A stretch of DNA of 64,000 nt from Formicarius rufipectus (GCA_013399695.1 VXAU01004380.1:373265-437264), one strand, 5' to 3'; positions 50,301 to 62,370 are shown, counted from the stretch's first letter. The notes: generated from the sequence alone by a model not told the origin. Program-made: numbers and translations.

Positions 50301-51166
50301 ATATATAACTGAATAGAATAAACTATCCTGAGTAGCTGAAATAAAGAGTAAGTATATGAAACAGTGGTGTTACTTCTGAATCTGTTGTAAGAGAAATTTG
50401 ATAAACTACTCAAATGCTTCTTGAATACATAATCTGACTTTCTGAACAGAGTACCTTACCAGAACTACATTTTCCCCTTACCTTACCCACACTGTAAGGA
50501 AGGAAATTTCATTTCTCTTTTATCTTCAGTGACTCTAGAGGCAAAAATTTCCTTGATCATCACTGATTCTAGTGCTGTGCTTTATGAAATTTATATATAG
50601 TTCCAGAAAGCCAGTTAGAAAATTACTTTAGAGAATCTATTAAACTTGCAAGCATAGGAGGTTCCCACATTTAATTTATGGTTTGCAGAAATACGGGAAA
50701 TTCATTGTTGTCCTTTACCTACCGTTAGAAATTACATGTGTGTTTATGAGTCTGAATTTATCACTTGGTCCATACAGAGGTAAGATCAACAGTGAATGAT
50801 CTTGTAAAATATGTACCTCAAGCTACTTTTATTTTGAAGCATCTCAGGATGGAGCAAATTAAAATTACATGATCTTAAATTCTTCCTTTAAATGTGAATT
50901 CTAGACAGCAGAATTGGCAACAAGGGCCTCCTCATCCTGCCTTTTTCCTCCTCTTTAGATCATGTTGCGTGTGTATGTATGTATATGCATGTGTGTATTT
51001 ATATAAGTTTATATGCCACTTGTTCTCAACTATATTATTTCTGGCTATACTATGAATGGGTGATTGGACAGAAAAAGATTCTCTAATAGATTTCAATCCC
51101 ATCTGCCTGCTGCTCAGTGAAGTATTTTTTTAAGCTGATAATTGAAAACCTATCTTGTTCTTACAG

Positions 51167-51222
51167 AATGGCTTTGCTGTTGTAAGGCCCCCAGGCCATC
51201 ATGCTGAAGAATCAACAGCCAT
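51167..51222 (+). CDS. HDAC9: HDAC9 exon: catalytic GHHA motif
   Basis: 56 nt between TTCTTACAG and GTAAGT, phase 0 at the start and ending two bases into a Met codon. It encodes NGFAVVRPPGHHAEESTA plus the AT of Met. RPPGHHAEE holds the tandem His pair that acts in the general acid-base step of zinc deacetylases (H142/H143 in HDAC8). All of these residues are intact and the peptide is identical to human HDAC9 over this exon. Too short for open-frame detection; placed by homology and splice sites. Confidence 0.97.
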
Positions 51223-51464
51223 GTAAGTACCAGGGAATATTGCCCATCTTGGAGCACTAAGGTTACTGGCAGTCACCTGCATTGTGCATGTCTCTGAAGA
51301 ACTGTAATTGTTAGCAGATGACTGAAAAGGCTTTTTAGGTACTCCCAGAAGGAGATTTATGGCCTCAGAGATCATATAGCTTTTTAAAAAATGCTCTGAA
51401 CATTATTTATAGCTATTTTCCTGACTGATTTGCTTTCTTATTTCTGTTCTTCTCTATTCCACAG
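51223..51464 (+). other. HDAC9: HDAC9 short intron (242 bp)
   Basis: Phase 2 intron splitting the ATG Met codon of TAMGF. Canonical GTAAGT donor and a TTCTCTATTCCACAG acceptor. It is the shortest intron in the window; no repeats. Confidence 0.95.
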
Positions 51465-51552
51465 GGGGTTCTGCTTTTTTAATTCAATTGCAATTACTGC
51501 CAAATACTTGAGAGACAAGCTAAATATAGGCAAGATATTGATTGTAGATCTG
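51465..51552 (+). CDS. HDAC9: HDAC9 exon: FCFFN strand-helix of catalytic core
   Basis: 88 nt between CACAG and GTATGT; its first base completes the split Met codon and it ends in phase 0. It encodes GFCFFNSIAITAKYLRDKLN then IGKILIVDL. GFCFFN and ILIVD are core strands of the arginase-deacetylase fold; the final Asp-Leu leads into the zinc ligand loop on the next exon. KYLRDKLNI is the HDAC9 version (HDAC5 has LLQQKLNV). Changes from human are conservative (SV to SI, RDQ to RDK, NIS to NIG). Confidence 0.97.
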
Positions 51553-52189
51553 GTATGTATTCTTGGCAAGCATCACACTTTCAGTGCATCTAGATAAAAG
51601 ATAATGAATTTGTATTTATATGTCAGACTTTCCAGCTTTTAATACCTACAAGTAACAAAAGTGTGCATTTCCTCTGATTTTGGGAACTCATTAGAGCCAG
51701 GATGGCAGTACTGAAACTATAAACATCTATGTTTCACTTTAATGGTGTTAACTGCAATTTAATGAGAAGAAGGCACAGATCAGGGCAACTTTTATGGTCC
51801 TTAAATGAATTGATACTTCCACCATTAAAATAACCCTACAGAACCCAAGTTTACTTTTCCCTAAAGAATACAAACTTTAAATAGTCAGATGTTCTTTAAA
51901 GAATGTTGTTGCATTGGTAACCGAATTAGCCACTTTCCCCAGCTAGCAGTGATTTGACTCATGTAACTTCAATATTATTAAACAAATCGACAGGTCATTC
52001 CCTCTAAGAAGCTTTCAAGTCATGTATGCCAGGTTTTGATGGTTCCCTGAAGGAAAGCTTTGTGATTAAAAATCCACTTCACTGGATTAGTCTTGTATTT
52101 TAAGAGAAGGCATTCTTACACAATACTTAATATGTTTAACAAATGGATTATTTAAATGCAGATGACATTTGGCATGTTGGCTATATTAT

Positions 52190-52560
52190 TTTCATGAATA
52201 ATGAATTTGAGCTCTGCCTTGCACTTAAAAGATCAGCCCAATGCACAGCCCAAGGAAAGTTGAGTGCTGATTTATGAGCACCATTTTTGTTTTCCTACAG
52301 TTCATGACGAGGTGTAATAGGGTGTCTGACAAAGCATAGACAGGAAATGAACCCTGGCATCAAAACCTAACCTGTTACATCTGCACTTAATTAATTTTTG
52401 CAGGTGATAAAAGATTTAAAGACAAAATATGTTAAAGGGTTTTTGAAGTGCATGGCTTAATAGTCTAAATCTTGTTCATATCTGCACTCATAATTAAATC
52501 TTATTGAAGAGTCATGGCCCTACCATCTAGCACTTTTGTTCAGTTAAACATGCGTACTGG
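52190..52560. promoter_or_regulatory. Candidate conserved noncoding element
   Basis: Repeat-free sequence with CATGAATAATGAATTTG near 52194, TGATTTATGAG near 52268, ACTTAATTAATTTTTGCAGG near 52385 and ATAATTAAATC near 52490, about 0.7 kb downstream of a catalytic exon. The texture is of an enhancer-like conserved element, but there is no comparative evidence. Confidence 0.2.
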
Positions 52561-53872
52561 CTGTTGAAGAGAAGCAGAGAAAGGGGGAGTGTGAGAGAAG
52601 GAATGGCAAGTGAAAAATGAGTGCTAGAATAAGTATATGGGTAGATTAAATATTCTTAGAATGTTTTTCAAATATTTCTCAGCTTGGTCTATTATCATTT
52701 AGAAACATAATTATCAACTTCCAGAAACTGGTATTTTTGAAGAATTTACTTCTACTGTATGTTGTATCTGTTTGCTTACTTGAATCATTCAGTTCATTGC
52801 TGTAAGTGCTGGCCAAAAGTGAACTCTCAGTTTATTCTTATTAATTAATAGGAAAAGCCTATTCAAAGTTTGCATTTTGTGGATGTTTTTAAGTCTTTTT
52901 GTCTGTAAGGGTTACATTCGCCTTTTCAGGGCAGGAAAACACTTCCTTTGACTTACTTAGCCAATAAGTACTTAGAAATTCAGCTTCAGCTTTTCAAGGC
53001 AAGGTTAGATGTGCAAATCATTACCTGTGTAAATGACTACCTGTGAAGCTGCCTATCCTTACTCAGGAAAGTAGATGGGGAATGCTCATCCTCTCTCAAA
53101 CTCTGTCCCATTGGCCAGAATAACTCAGCTGGTGACAAGGAAGAAATATATGGCTGACACAGATTACTTCATTCCTGGAGCAGTTGCAGTTCAGTCCCTA
53201 GTCTATTCCATGGTCGGAGTAATGATGTACAAAAATTCATATGGAAAATTTCTTATGCATGTGAACTACAGATAAATCACAGGCCAAAGCAAATGAATGA
53301 ACAAGTTAATAGTGAAGCCTTTATTCCTACCAACAGAGAAATTGGGGCATCTGAAGGAAAGAATGGAATTACACATTAGACTTGAAATTAACCTTTAAGA
53401 CTGTATTTTGATAGTTACCAGCACAGCAAGACTCCATTCAAGTGGGCAGCTATACATGTTACTACAATATAAATATTAAAAAGTAATATCTAATCCCACA
53501 CAGTAAAGTGTACTCTAGTTGCAAATTAAGTGTAGTCTTCTTAGCCGCTGCATGTTTTCATATATAAATTGTTAACTTTTTAATTGTCAATCTTCCCTTC
53601 GTTTATTTCTACATTAAAATAACAGACATCTCTGACAGTTTTTTTTCCTTATTCCATCATTTGGATAAATCTCTGTTTTTGAACTGACTTATATACCTGA
53701 ATACAATTCATCTGCTAAAGGCAGAATGTGAACTCATTTCCCACATGCTAACTTCCGCAGTCTTAAAGAACACATGCCTTTGTCTAAGAAGAAAAGTTAC
53801 TGCTCTTCAAAACGGAGTAACCCTTTGTGGAATTAAGGTTTAGACAAGAAAGCTAGCATTGAGATTTGGATT

Positions 53873-53910
53873 TAAAAAAAAAAAAAAAGAAAAAAAAAAG
53901 AAAAAAAAAT
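53873..53910. repeat. A-rich run with single G interruptions
   Basis: About 15 A, then G plus 10 A, then G plus 9 A. A simple repeat that opens a phenylalanine-rich antisense frame. No retroposon structure was recognised around it. Confidence 0.85.
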
Positions 53911-55722
53911 CTCTTTGTGCTCCTTTAATATTTTTTCTTCTCATTTGGAACCTGTTACAGCAAGATTTATCTAAAGCCCCAAATATGCATGAAAAAGAAA
54001 GACTAATTAAGATCACCAAATGAAGTCCTAGTCCCTGCAGATCTATTGATGTGCCCAGCATATCTTCTCAGGTTACAGTCCTCATTCCAAGATCATCCAT
54101 ACTTGTATGCCTGTTAGCAGGATTTGAGTGTGTTTTGGAGTAAACCAATCAATTCTCTCACATCTGAAGACTGAATGGATTTCTAAGGTTAGTCTGCATG
54201 CCAGATTTTACTTCATTGCCAGCCAGAACCTTCTAAAACTATGCTGGCTGCCCTCAAATCTTCAACACCTTTACAACCAGTGTGAACTCCTTTGCAGCTC
54301 TAATGTGTTACATTTAACCTTGGCATTAAGTCACAATTGGGCTGTAACTCCATCCTTATCTTGTTTCAAGTACTTTCAACTGAGAAAAGAAAAGAAACTC
54401 TTGTAATACTACTCTGAAGAGGTCCCACAGTTGGTCCAAGTCAAGCACAATGCAGTACAAGTAAGACTCAATCAATGCAGAGTTCTGAACAATGTGGGTA
54501 AAAGTCATGGGGTAAATCAGCTGCAAGGAGAGCAACCAATAGTCAGTGCTTGCTGTGCTGTTGGCAATGTACACCTTGAGTCTTGAACCTTCTAGGGGTC
54601 AAAGGGTTCTGAGCAAAATGTGACTCATGTTCCTGTGATACTACATTTGATTTAGACCTCATAACATTTGTAAGGTAAATACAGACTGGGTGACTGTTAC
54701 CATTCAGATTACTTTGTCTGTCCTCCTTGTTAATTCTCTAAATCAGGCATTTCAAAGGGATGGCTTAAAGGAGAAGAATTAATAATATATGTAACTTTTC
54801 AGCTTCTTAGAAATGCCAGTGAAGAAACTTTTTTTTGTTTTTTACTTTCCTTTTTCTGTAAAGCAAGGGGATTTTCCTTTTTCACTTATAAAGTCCTTAT
54901 GTGTCTAGCCACATAGCACAGCAGTAAAAAACAGAGCTAAAAAAAGAGAAATGAAGTCTGCATCATCTGCCTTTGTTACACAGATATACTGTCAGCATTT
55001 CTTTTTCAGTATTTTATTTAATGACAGAATTTATTCATTGTTGTTATATGATGTTTGAAATATGGACACTAGCCAAGGTCACTCCTGGATTGTGGAAGGC
55101 ACCATCCTATCTGCCAGATGATTTAATAGCTAATGAGATCATATTCCTTTGTCTTCAACTGTTGCCGTCATGATTTTGCAAAAATGAAGTATGAAGTCCT
55201 TTCTGCATCTGGCATCTCTTTTGATGTGGATCTAACTGCTGAGGGACTAAACTGAACTGAATGTTTCAAGAAAGCCAATTTACTCAGCTGGTCGCAGAGC
55301 CTTTGACCTCAATAGTGGAACTTGGCAAATCAATGAATAGTCTTATGTTTAGTGTTCTGTCAAGAATTGTGAAAAAGCTCTGTAAACCATAGATCCTTCT
55401 GCAAAATACTAGTTTGTAGTTTAAACATTAGTCTTTCTTCAGAGGCCAATGAGGCTAGTTAATTAAGCCTGAGGGGTTATGAACTGTTGGCAGTTAATAA
55501 GTCATAAAATTCCTCCATAAAACAGGATGCTAGATTCCATCACTGAGGCAAAGAGTACAAAGAGCCGGTGTATAAATATCTAATTGTACAAAAGGACTGG
55601 GATTTCTCAATGACTGCTCATCTGGAGTCTCCAGGGCACGCTCGCTATGGTTTCCTGATTTTTAGAAGCCAGTTTAAAAAATGAGTGCATTAAAGAGTAA
55701 TTTGCCTGAAAGTTCAGGAAGT

Positions 55723-55811
55723 ATGGGGTGGTGAAGGGAGGGGGAAAGGAAAAGACAAAAGGAGGGCAAGGGAGAGGGAGAGAAACTGGGAGAGAGAGAG
55801 AGAGAAGGGCG
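55723..55811 (+). repeat. G-rich purine tract with a G-quadruplex motif
   Basis: About 90 nearly pure-purine bases on the coding strand ending 80 bp before an HDAC9 acceptor. It includes GGG at 55764-55766, 55770-55772, 55776-55778 and 55788-55790 with loops of 3, 3 and 9 bases, and an (AG)n run at 55791-55805. In the pre-mRNA this could form a G-quadruplex or act as a G-run splicing enhancer. Confidence 0.75.
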
Positions 55812-55890
55812 TGTAAAAAAAAGCAGAACTGAGCTCTTTCCACTGACTTGGACATTATTACATTTGTCATCTGTTTTCTTTCTCCTTTAG

Positions 55891-56010
55891 GATGTTCACC
55901 ATGGCAACGGTACACAGCAGGCTTTTTATGCTGACCCCAGTATCCTGTATGTTTCCCTCCATCGCTATGATGAAGGCAACTTCTTTCCTGGCAGTGGAGC
56001 CGCAAATGAG
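55891..56010 (+). CDS. HDAC9: HDAC9 exon: zinc-binding DVHHGNG loop
   Basis: 120 nt, 40 codons, phase 0 at both ends, after CTCCTTTAG and before GTTAGG. It encodes DVHHGNGTQQAFYADPSILY then VSLHRYDEGNFFPGSGAANE. The first Asp and third residue His are two of the three catalytic zinc ligands (D178 and H180 in HDAC8); GNFFPGSG lines the acyl-lysine channel. GSGAANE differs from human GSGAPNE; HDAC7 also lacks this Pro, so the change is tolerated. The third zinc ligand and the class IIa His that replaces the catalytic Tyr lie beyond this window. Confidence 0.97.
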
Positions 56011-56332
56011 GTTAGGTTTATTTCTTTAGAGCACCGTTTTTATTTGTATCTTTCAGGTAATTGCTTTGCATGATTACCCCTAATTTTCTTGTCCTTCTCT
56101 GGTTCTTTAAATTACACCAGATTACCAAATCGTCCACTGGGAGCAGGGGACCAGTAGAGAACAAGTGCATAACCCAGAGCAGTTCTTGTCAAACAAGGCT
56201 GGGCTGATCTGACATGTTGTTTGATGTTTGTTTCTAAAGCACATTTGAGAGTTTTTTTTCCTTTCCCTCACTCTTTTTCTCATACTTTTTCCTCTTTTTC
56301 ACTCCTTTTGGGATTTTATATCTATTTTTCAG
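56011..56332 (+). other. HDAC9: HDAC9 short intron (322 bp)
   Basis: Phase 0 intron, donor GTTAGG (non-consensus at position 3 but functional GT), acceptor with a long pyrimidine tract ending TTTTTCAG. No repeats. Confidence 0.93.
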
Positions 56333-56430
56333 GTTGGAAGTGGTCCTGGTGAAGGGTATAACATAAATATCGCTTGGACAGGTGGCTTGGACCCTCCTAT
56401 GGGTGATGTTGAGTATCTCACAGCATTCAG
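56333..56430 (+). CDS. HDAC9: HDAC9 exon: WTGG active-site region
   Basis: 98 nt between TTTTTCAG and GTCAGT; phase 0 at the start, ending two bases into an Arg codon (AG). It encodes VGSGPGEGYNINIAWTGGLD then PPMGDVEYLTAF. GEGYNINIAW and GDxEYLxAF are core class IIa catalytic-domain blocks. The next expected exon (TIVKPVAKEF...) was not found to the end of the window, so the last intron exceeds 7.5 kb. VGSGPGEG differs from human VGTGLGEG in two residues. Confidence 0.97.
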
Positions 56431-57378
56431 GTCAGTACCTTTGAAAGTTTTGAAAACTGGTTGTAGAACATAAGCACATGAATAAGAGCTAATGTAATCC
56501 TGAAAGTCAGGAGAATGACCCATGGTGAAACTGACTTAATTTTGGTATCCCAGTATACGAGAATTTAGTAAATATGAAAAAAGGATAATTTAATTGTTGT
56601 GATCATCCACACAGAATCAACAAAAAAAATTCTAATTATCAGTCACTTTTTTCATTTTTATACCATGCCAGTAAAATGACCTTAAGCTTGCTCACTGCTC
56701 TACCTATGAAATTTATGTACACGTGTTTATGCCACACAGAAGAAAATTACTGTTCACTTTTACATAGATTGCAGTCAATGCCAGTAGAGCAGATAGAAAG
56801 CAGTGTGAAGTATGGTCCAAATCTAGTGTTCCTCATTCACTTAACAGACTCATCATGATGCTTCACAGATTTGACCATTAGCTTTTTCTACAAATTGTAG
56901 TAAAATGTTATTTCCTTAAAATTAAAAGCTTGTGAAATATCACAGTAAGCATGATAGGAAATGTTGTGTACTGTATTTCTCTTTGCTTTCAATAACTCAT
57001 TCTATATGACATTTTATTCTTTCATAGGTGGGGCGTCATAGTCTTTAGTCTTATTTTCATGAGACCAGAGGACGTAAAAATAGTTTGAGACACAACCTTT
57101 CAGTGTCACTAATCCTGTCTTACATACACCACTTCCTTTGATTGTAATGCAGCCCAGTGGGAGGATTTAGTAAGCACTCACCTTTCAAGACTGGACAAAC
57201 GCTACATAGTTGAAAAGAGGTTTCATTTAGTGGAAAATGATATTTAAAAAAGGCAATGAGACAAACAATATGTATCTTCAATCTCTTTTAAGATATTTAG
57301 TTTTAAGTAAGGTATTTATTCAGCTTTTTACTATATTCTACTGAACAGGCATCATAAAAAGCATGAAATGAAATTATT

Positions 57379-57557
57379 GTTTGGTTTCTTGATTTTTGTG
57401 TGTGTTGATTTTGGTGTTTGGGATTTGTTTGGTTGATTTTGGTGTGTTTTGTTTTGGGGTTTTTTGTGTGTTTTTTTTTTTTGTTCCCCCCCCCTTTTTT
57501 TTTTTTGTTTGTTTTTGTTTTGGTTTGTTTTTTGGTTTTTTTGGGTTTTTTTCTTCC
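57379..57557. repeat. T/G-only low-complexity tract
   Basis: About 180 bases with almost only T and G on + (TTTTG, GGTTT, GTGTG units) and an internal run of nine C followed by ten or more T. It is the inverse of the A/C tracts at 2948 and 21472 and opens spurious K/N/T/Q-rich antisense and F/V/G-rich sense frames. Confidence 0.9.
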
Positions 57558-58227
57558 CAAAGAACTCCTTTGCAGTCCATTTAACAATATGAAGAGTTTC
57601 TAGTAAACTAGCACCTGAATTCAAAGTAAGCCCTAGTGAGAGAAATAGCCTTACACATTCACAATATACCTGTGTTATTGTGGCAAAAGTTTTCATTTTA
57701 TTTACATTTGTCTGCATTTTAAAAAGATTCAGAACAATTTGTAAATGATAGGCTCCAGTTTTCTACACCTGAGTATTGCCTCAAGCTCTTTCCAAGATAC
57801 ATCTTACACATTGATGAGATTTTTATGTAAGTTAAAGAGCTGGATGGTTCAAATCACTGGTGTTACTGTCTGATATTAATATATCTGTTATTTCCATCCC
57901 AGCATTCTTGGTTTGGATCCAAACCGTCCTACTAATGTTATAGGTAATGTGGCCATCTAATGATGCAGAGAATCGTGGTCCCAGCTTATTAAACAGAAGA
58001 CTCACATAACTGAGACTGTAACCATAATTGGTACCACTGCTGTCCTGATGACAAATACCTGGGCTTAATAGTACATTTACAAACATGTACTTCATAGTTC
58101 TGTATCCAGGTTTGGATATGTCGGTGTGTTGAGCCTTGTTGGAGTGTTGGGTGGTGGGATGACTGCAGTGGTATGATATTAGTCTCCTAGGCTAGGCTTT
58201 TAGTCCATGCATCTAGGAGAGGAGGGG

Positions 58228-58400
58228 GTGCTCTCCCCTGGTTCCCCCCCCNNNNNNNNNNNNNNNNNNNNNNNNNNNNNNNNNNNNNNNNNNNNNNNNN
58301 NNNNNNNNNNNNNNNNNNNNNCACATGATTTCGGGGAAGTGGTACAAATGGATTCTGGGAAAGGGAAGACATGGATTCCGGGGGGGGACACATGGCAAAG
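58228..58400. repeat. G/C-rich minisatellite with a 70-N assembly gap
   Basis: The gap spans 58252-58321. After it, three degenerate units of about 21-25 bp can be read, each starting near ATGGATTC/ATGATTTC and ending in G-rich sequence with GAC or CAC (for example ATGGATTCTGGGAAAGGGAA, then ATGGATTCCGGGG). Before the gap, sequence is C-rich on + (CTCTCCCCTGG, then a run of nine C), so strand composition flips across the gap. The array is probably longer than the gap and collapsed. Any open frame across the N block is meaningless. Confidence 0.8.
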
Positions 58401-58440
58401 GTAAACATACATTTTACACAATATTAAAGCATCAGTTCAA

Positions 58441-58536
58441 GGTCTTATCAGTTACATTCTTAGTCATTTCAAGGTATTATCAGTTATATTCTTAATCATT
58501 TCACGGTATTATCAGTTATATTCTTATTCCATTCCC
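58441..58536. repeat. Tandem repeat, 3 units of 32 bp
   Basis: Units at 58441-58472, 58473-58504 and 58505-58536 share the pattern GGTxTTATCAGTTAxATTCT, then TAxTCATTTCA or a variant. Units 2 and 3 are closest to each other; the third degenerates at its end. It lies about 40 bp downstream of the minisatellite with the gap. Confidence 0.92.
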
Positions 58537-59905
58537 ACAGTTCTGTTTTAAGGCTCCCTTGTAAATCGTTTGAAGCAGCTAATATTGCTGCTGTGCCTAT
58601 TACACCGCTTCAGAGTTAGAGGGAATTTCAGTCTCTGTGCCTAAGCAAAGCAAAACTGTTAAGGAAAATAAAATTCACATAATCAAAAATGCATCCATTT
58701 AACTTTGTGATTAAAGTTGTAATTAATGTGAAAGTTGCACATTGTGTTAAATATATAAGTATAGTAAGTGTAATATCTTTCAGTGTTTACAATAGACATT
58801 GCTGTTTTCCTTTCCTCCAAGTGAGTGTCAACAACAGGAAATATTTCCCTGCCTCTCAGCCCCTTTTGACCTGGTCACAGTGTTTGTGCCCTCTGTAGGG
58901 CTTATTGATATGGGTTAGTATGTCTGGTATGATGGTTTTGAGTGGGGAATCAATGAAGCAAACAGCATGGAACTTTGAAGTGTGAATACAAAAATTTGTC
59001 AATTACGTGGGATAGGCCAGTAGCTATTTCTGTGGATCTTGTCTGAATGGTAGGTAAATTTACAACTCCTAGTAAAGAGACATCTTATCCATGGACCATA
59101 ATCTATTACTGCTGTTATCCAAAATGTCACACATGATATAGTCTGAGTTCTCAGTTTGACCAGAAGAGAATTGTGAGACAGCAGTCAAGGAAGAGAGATG
59201 CAGAGTTCAGTCCTTTAGCCGTAGATAGAAATGACAGTACAGTCTTGGAGAAAATCAGAAGTGTCAAAGTATCCTAGTAAGTTGTTGATGTGGAATTTTG
59301 ACCTGTAATGAACTTTTAAGAAAGTAAGTGACTTTTACAGATAGGAAAATGTTTAGGTTTTTTTTATTAAATTACCTTGTTTTATAGACAGACTTATAGA
59401 CAAGATCTGAACTAAGGGGTGGAGAAAAGGTTGAACATCTTCAACCTTAAGAGAAAAATAAGGGACAAAACAGAGAGATTTTCACGTCACATCTACTCTC
59501 CAGTAGGCAGAGAGGTTATGCAGTAATTCAGTCCCTAGCAAAGGCAGGAGTGGATGCTGGTGAAGGTCCTCTCCCTTGTAACCACAGTGTGAATACATTT
59601 GCAGTTAGGCGGAGCCTGTCTGAAAGTGAAGCCAAAGCTTCCTGCTTACTGGCAGCCTCCAGAGCCTAATCCTTTGAGTTCTTAGGAACTGAGAAATTTG
59701 CATTAAAATAAACTAAAACTCCCTAGGGATGCACATAGCTTTCACTTTCTCACCAGAAGAGCCCTAATTTCATCCTACCACCAAGCACATATTTCAAGTG
59801 TCACCAGCCTTGACACTATATAACTTCTTACTGCTTGATTGACTGTCAAATTTCACAGCAGGGATCTTTCTGAATGCTAATGTCCACAGAAAAAGTGACC
59901 AAGGC

Positions 59906-59924
59906 TTTTTTTTTTTTTTTTTTT
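59906..59924. repeat. Poly(T) run
   Basis: About 18-19 T followed by CCTCCTGTCTCTAG. It resembles a splice acceptor tract but no HDAC9-like coding sequence follows. Confidence 0.8.
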
Positions 59925-62129
59925 CCTCCTGTCTCTAGAGTTCAGGTCATAATCAGGTATTATATATGACAACGTATTTAACATCAGGTATATTGTTCTT
60001 AGGCCAGAATATAGAAGAGTGTAAGCATTTACACACCCACATATATATACATGTATGTAGCAGAATATTAATTATTTTCCACTCCAGAGATCACTAGATA
60101 AATCCATCAAAAGTAAATCTTTTTAGAACTGAATAATATTCTACCTCACTCTTTCTCCAAACTGGTCCAGAAAATATTTCTATTTCTTCAGGAATAAAAC
60201 AACTTTCTTGTGTAAAAATGTCGAAGATTTGAAGGCATAACACAGAGTAATCCCTTCAAAGGCATGCTGAGTGAGTGGCTGCGCTTGGACGACAGTGGGA
60301 AACAGGAAAAATTATGGTGCTGGTTTGTGTCTGCCATTTTGATTTCAGTGCTACATGAAGAGTTTATTGTATATTTGAACTAACTCTATTGCAAAATCAG
60401 ATTTAAATAGCTGTAGCAAATTTGACAATGAACACTGGTCATTCATTTCTAAAAGAATATGTTTTCATTTATTTCATTTATTTCTATTAAGAAAATAAGC
60501 TTACTCATGCTAAGTACAAGTAGAAAGTGTAGGAGAGAGAAACGTCTGCAGAACGTGAGTGAAGTAATCAAATCATTATACCATCTAGTTTTGCCAGAAA
60601 AATGTTGTTTGATGTTAAGTGTTGATTAGTTGATTAGTTAAGCAATTGGTCTAGCTGCAAAAATCCTTGAAATAATGACATTTTTCTAAAGGGCAGGCAT
60701 CTCTTCTCCTAAGATAACAAAAATATGCAGCCCTTTTCCATTATTTTCAGGGCCTGGAGTATCCCTCTAGAGAATTTGTTTCATCATTTACTTCCACCTA
60801 TTCAGGTTAAATTTACTTTAATCTCTTTGAGAACAATAGGAGATGGTGGCTATTTTCTAAGAGGATGATTTTACACTCGAGTTTATGAGGATGTAATCCA
60901 CTCTCTTCTGCCAACAGTTATAGGAAAACGAGAGCAATGGTTCACTACTAACATTCAAATAATGATTTTCATAAGCTCCACATTATACCAGATGTGCTCA
61001 TTAAAGCAGGCAGAAAACAGAGGCTGAGATCTGTTTTGTACATGCACATGTGTCAATGTGTGTACTTGGAGTTTACAGAGGGCAGGAGAGATGTGTTTCC
61101 ATAGAGTATGGAAGATGCAAGAGGTGGTGGATACAAATGTAAGTGTTGAGAAGAGTGAGGGAAAAGCAAGAGACAGAAGGGAACTGGCCTGTGCCTTCCA
61201 ACCACTTTACACTGCTTTTATTCAACAAAGGAGTTGTAAATTTAGCTTAAATTTAGTAAATTTAGTCAGTGTGCTCTGGCTTCTTTGCACTGCTCCAGAG
61301 TAGCATAAAACAGCCACAGCATATCAATGAACTTGGCTATAAAAGCTTGCATATAATGAAACATATATATGTGTGTGATTCTTGGAATGATTAGAAATAG
61401 CTTATGATAATATTATCTTTTAGCAGTCACATGTTTGATTTTAATTTAAGAAGATGAGCAAATTCAAAATAAATAGATGTCATTAAGACAGAGTTAAGGA
61501 TGAGCTGTATCTAGTATTTAATTTAAAATATAGCACAACATTTGTAATTACCTGCAAATATAATATTAAACGAAGAAAGTTCAAAATTAAAGTAGTACTT
61601 GAAACCACATATGTTAAACTGTAAAAATGAAAGAAAATGATGGTGTGTAGAAAATCTTCACCCTGTTTTGCAGTTCTCAGTGCTTGTTTTGGGAGAAAAT
61701 AAAAATGTTTGTATTCTAATCTCTGCTCAAAAATAGTAACAGAAATATTCATTGTTGTCTTGTGGTCGTATATGGCATCGTTAAGGTTATTTTCCAGATT
61801 GCATTGATGTATACCAACTCTTTTTCCCCTTAGTTTTGTATTTCCAGATCTGGTGACATTTAATTTTGCCATTCCAAATTAAAAACTTTGTAAATGTACT
61901 TTTTTTTTTGTTTTCAAATATGTTGTCTCTCTTAAGTCCACTTCAGCATAGATNTTGATGTATTCTATTGGAATTGAAAATCATGGTCTTAATTATGTGT
62001 GTCTGAAAAGCAAAAATTCTTTGTTTTAGCTCAAATGACTATCTTCCATTTTGATTAAATGTCCTTTTTTAATATGTACTACATGTGTAGATGAAACCCA
62101 CATTCTTGCCTATTCACATTTACTATTTT

Positions 62130-62370
62130 AAATACATTTGTGAGATCTCTGTCATGTCCTTTCCTATTTTTCTTCTCTCAAAATACAGTGTTTCTGGTCT
62201 TTTTCAATCAATCTTCATTTAGAAATATATCCAGTTGCCAAATAATTTTAATTGCTCATCTCTGAGGCTCATCTATTTTCCGGAAATGAAACCCTAAATA
62301 CACCACATGAGGGCGAACCATTGATTCAAATTATTTTGAATATTACTATGGCACTCTTTGACATCACTGC
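62130..62370 (-). mobile_element. Ancient CR1 (L3-like) fragment, minus strand
   Basis: Along + it resembles the reverse complement of an old CR1: AAATACATTTGTGAGATCTC, TGTCATGTCCTTTCCTATTT, TTCTTCTCTCAAAATACAG, TTTTTCAATCAATCTTCATT, then CTCATCTCTGAGGCTCATCT and ACACCACATGAGGGCGAACC. The old pattern is TATTTATAGACTGCTATCATGTCC..CTTCTCTTCTCCAGACTAAACA..TTTCAATCTTTCCTCAT..ACAGTACTCCAGCTGAGGCCTCACC. The order is right but identity is low. Confidence 0.5.

Larger units (their letters stand above)
38917..51166 (+). other. HDAC9: HDAC9 intron, 12.3 kb
   Basis: Phase 0 intron. Begins in the CpG island, then an AT-rich possibly conserved stretch (39180-39650). Further on: an N at 42396, a 12-base C run at about 43626, the homopurine microsatellite with a 13-N gap at 44119-44303, the tRNA-Gly-headed SINE at 46312-46658 with its target duplications, and a minus-strand CR1 at about 47135-47355. 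Everything else is AT-rich unique sequence without coding signal. Confidence 0.85.
51553..55890 (+). other. HDAC9: HDAC9 intron, 4.3 kb
   Basis: Phase 0 intron. Contains a possibly conserved stretch near 52190-52560, an A-rich run at about 53873-53910, and a G-rich purine tract at 55723-55811 shortly before the acceptor. No exon or transposon was recognised in the rest. Confidence 0.85.

Noticed and set aside
58187..58421. Open frames spanning the 70-N gap
   Set aside because: They exist only because N codons are read as unknown residues.
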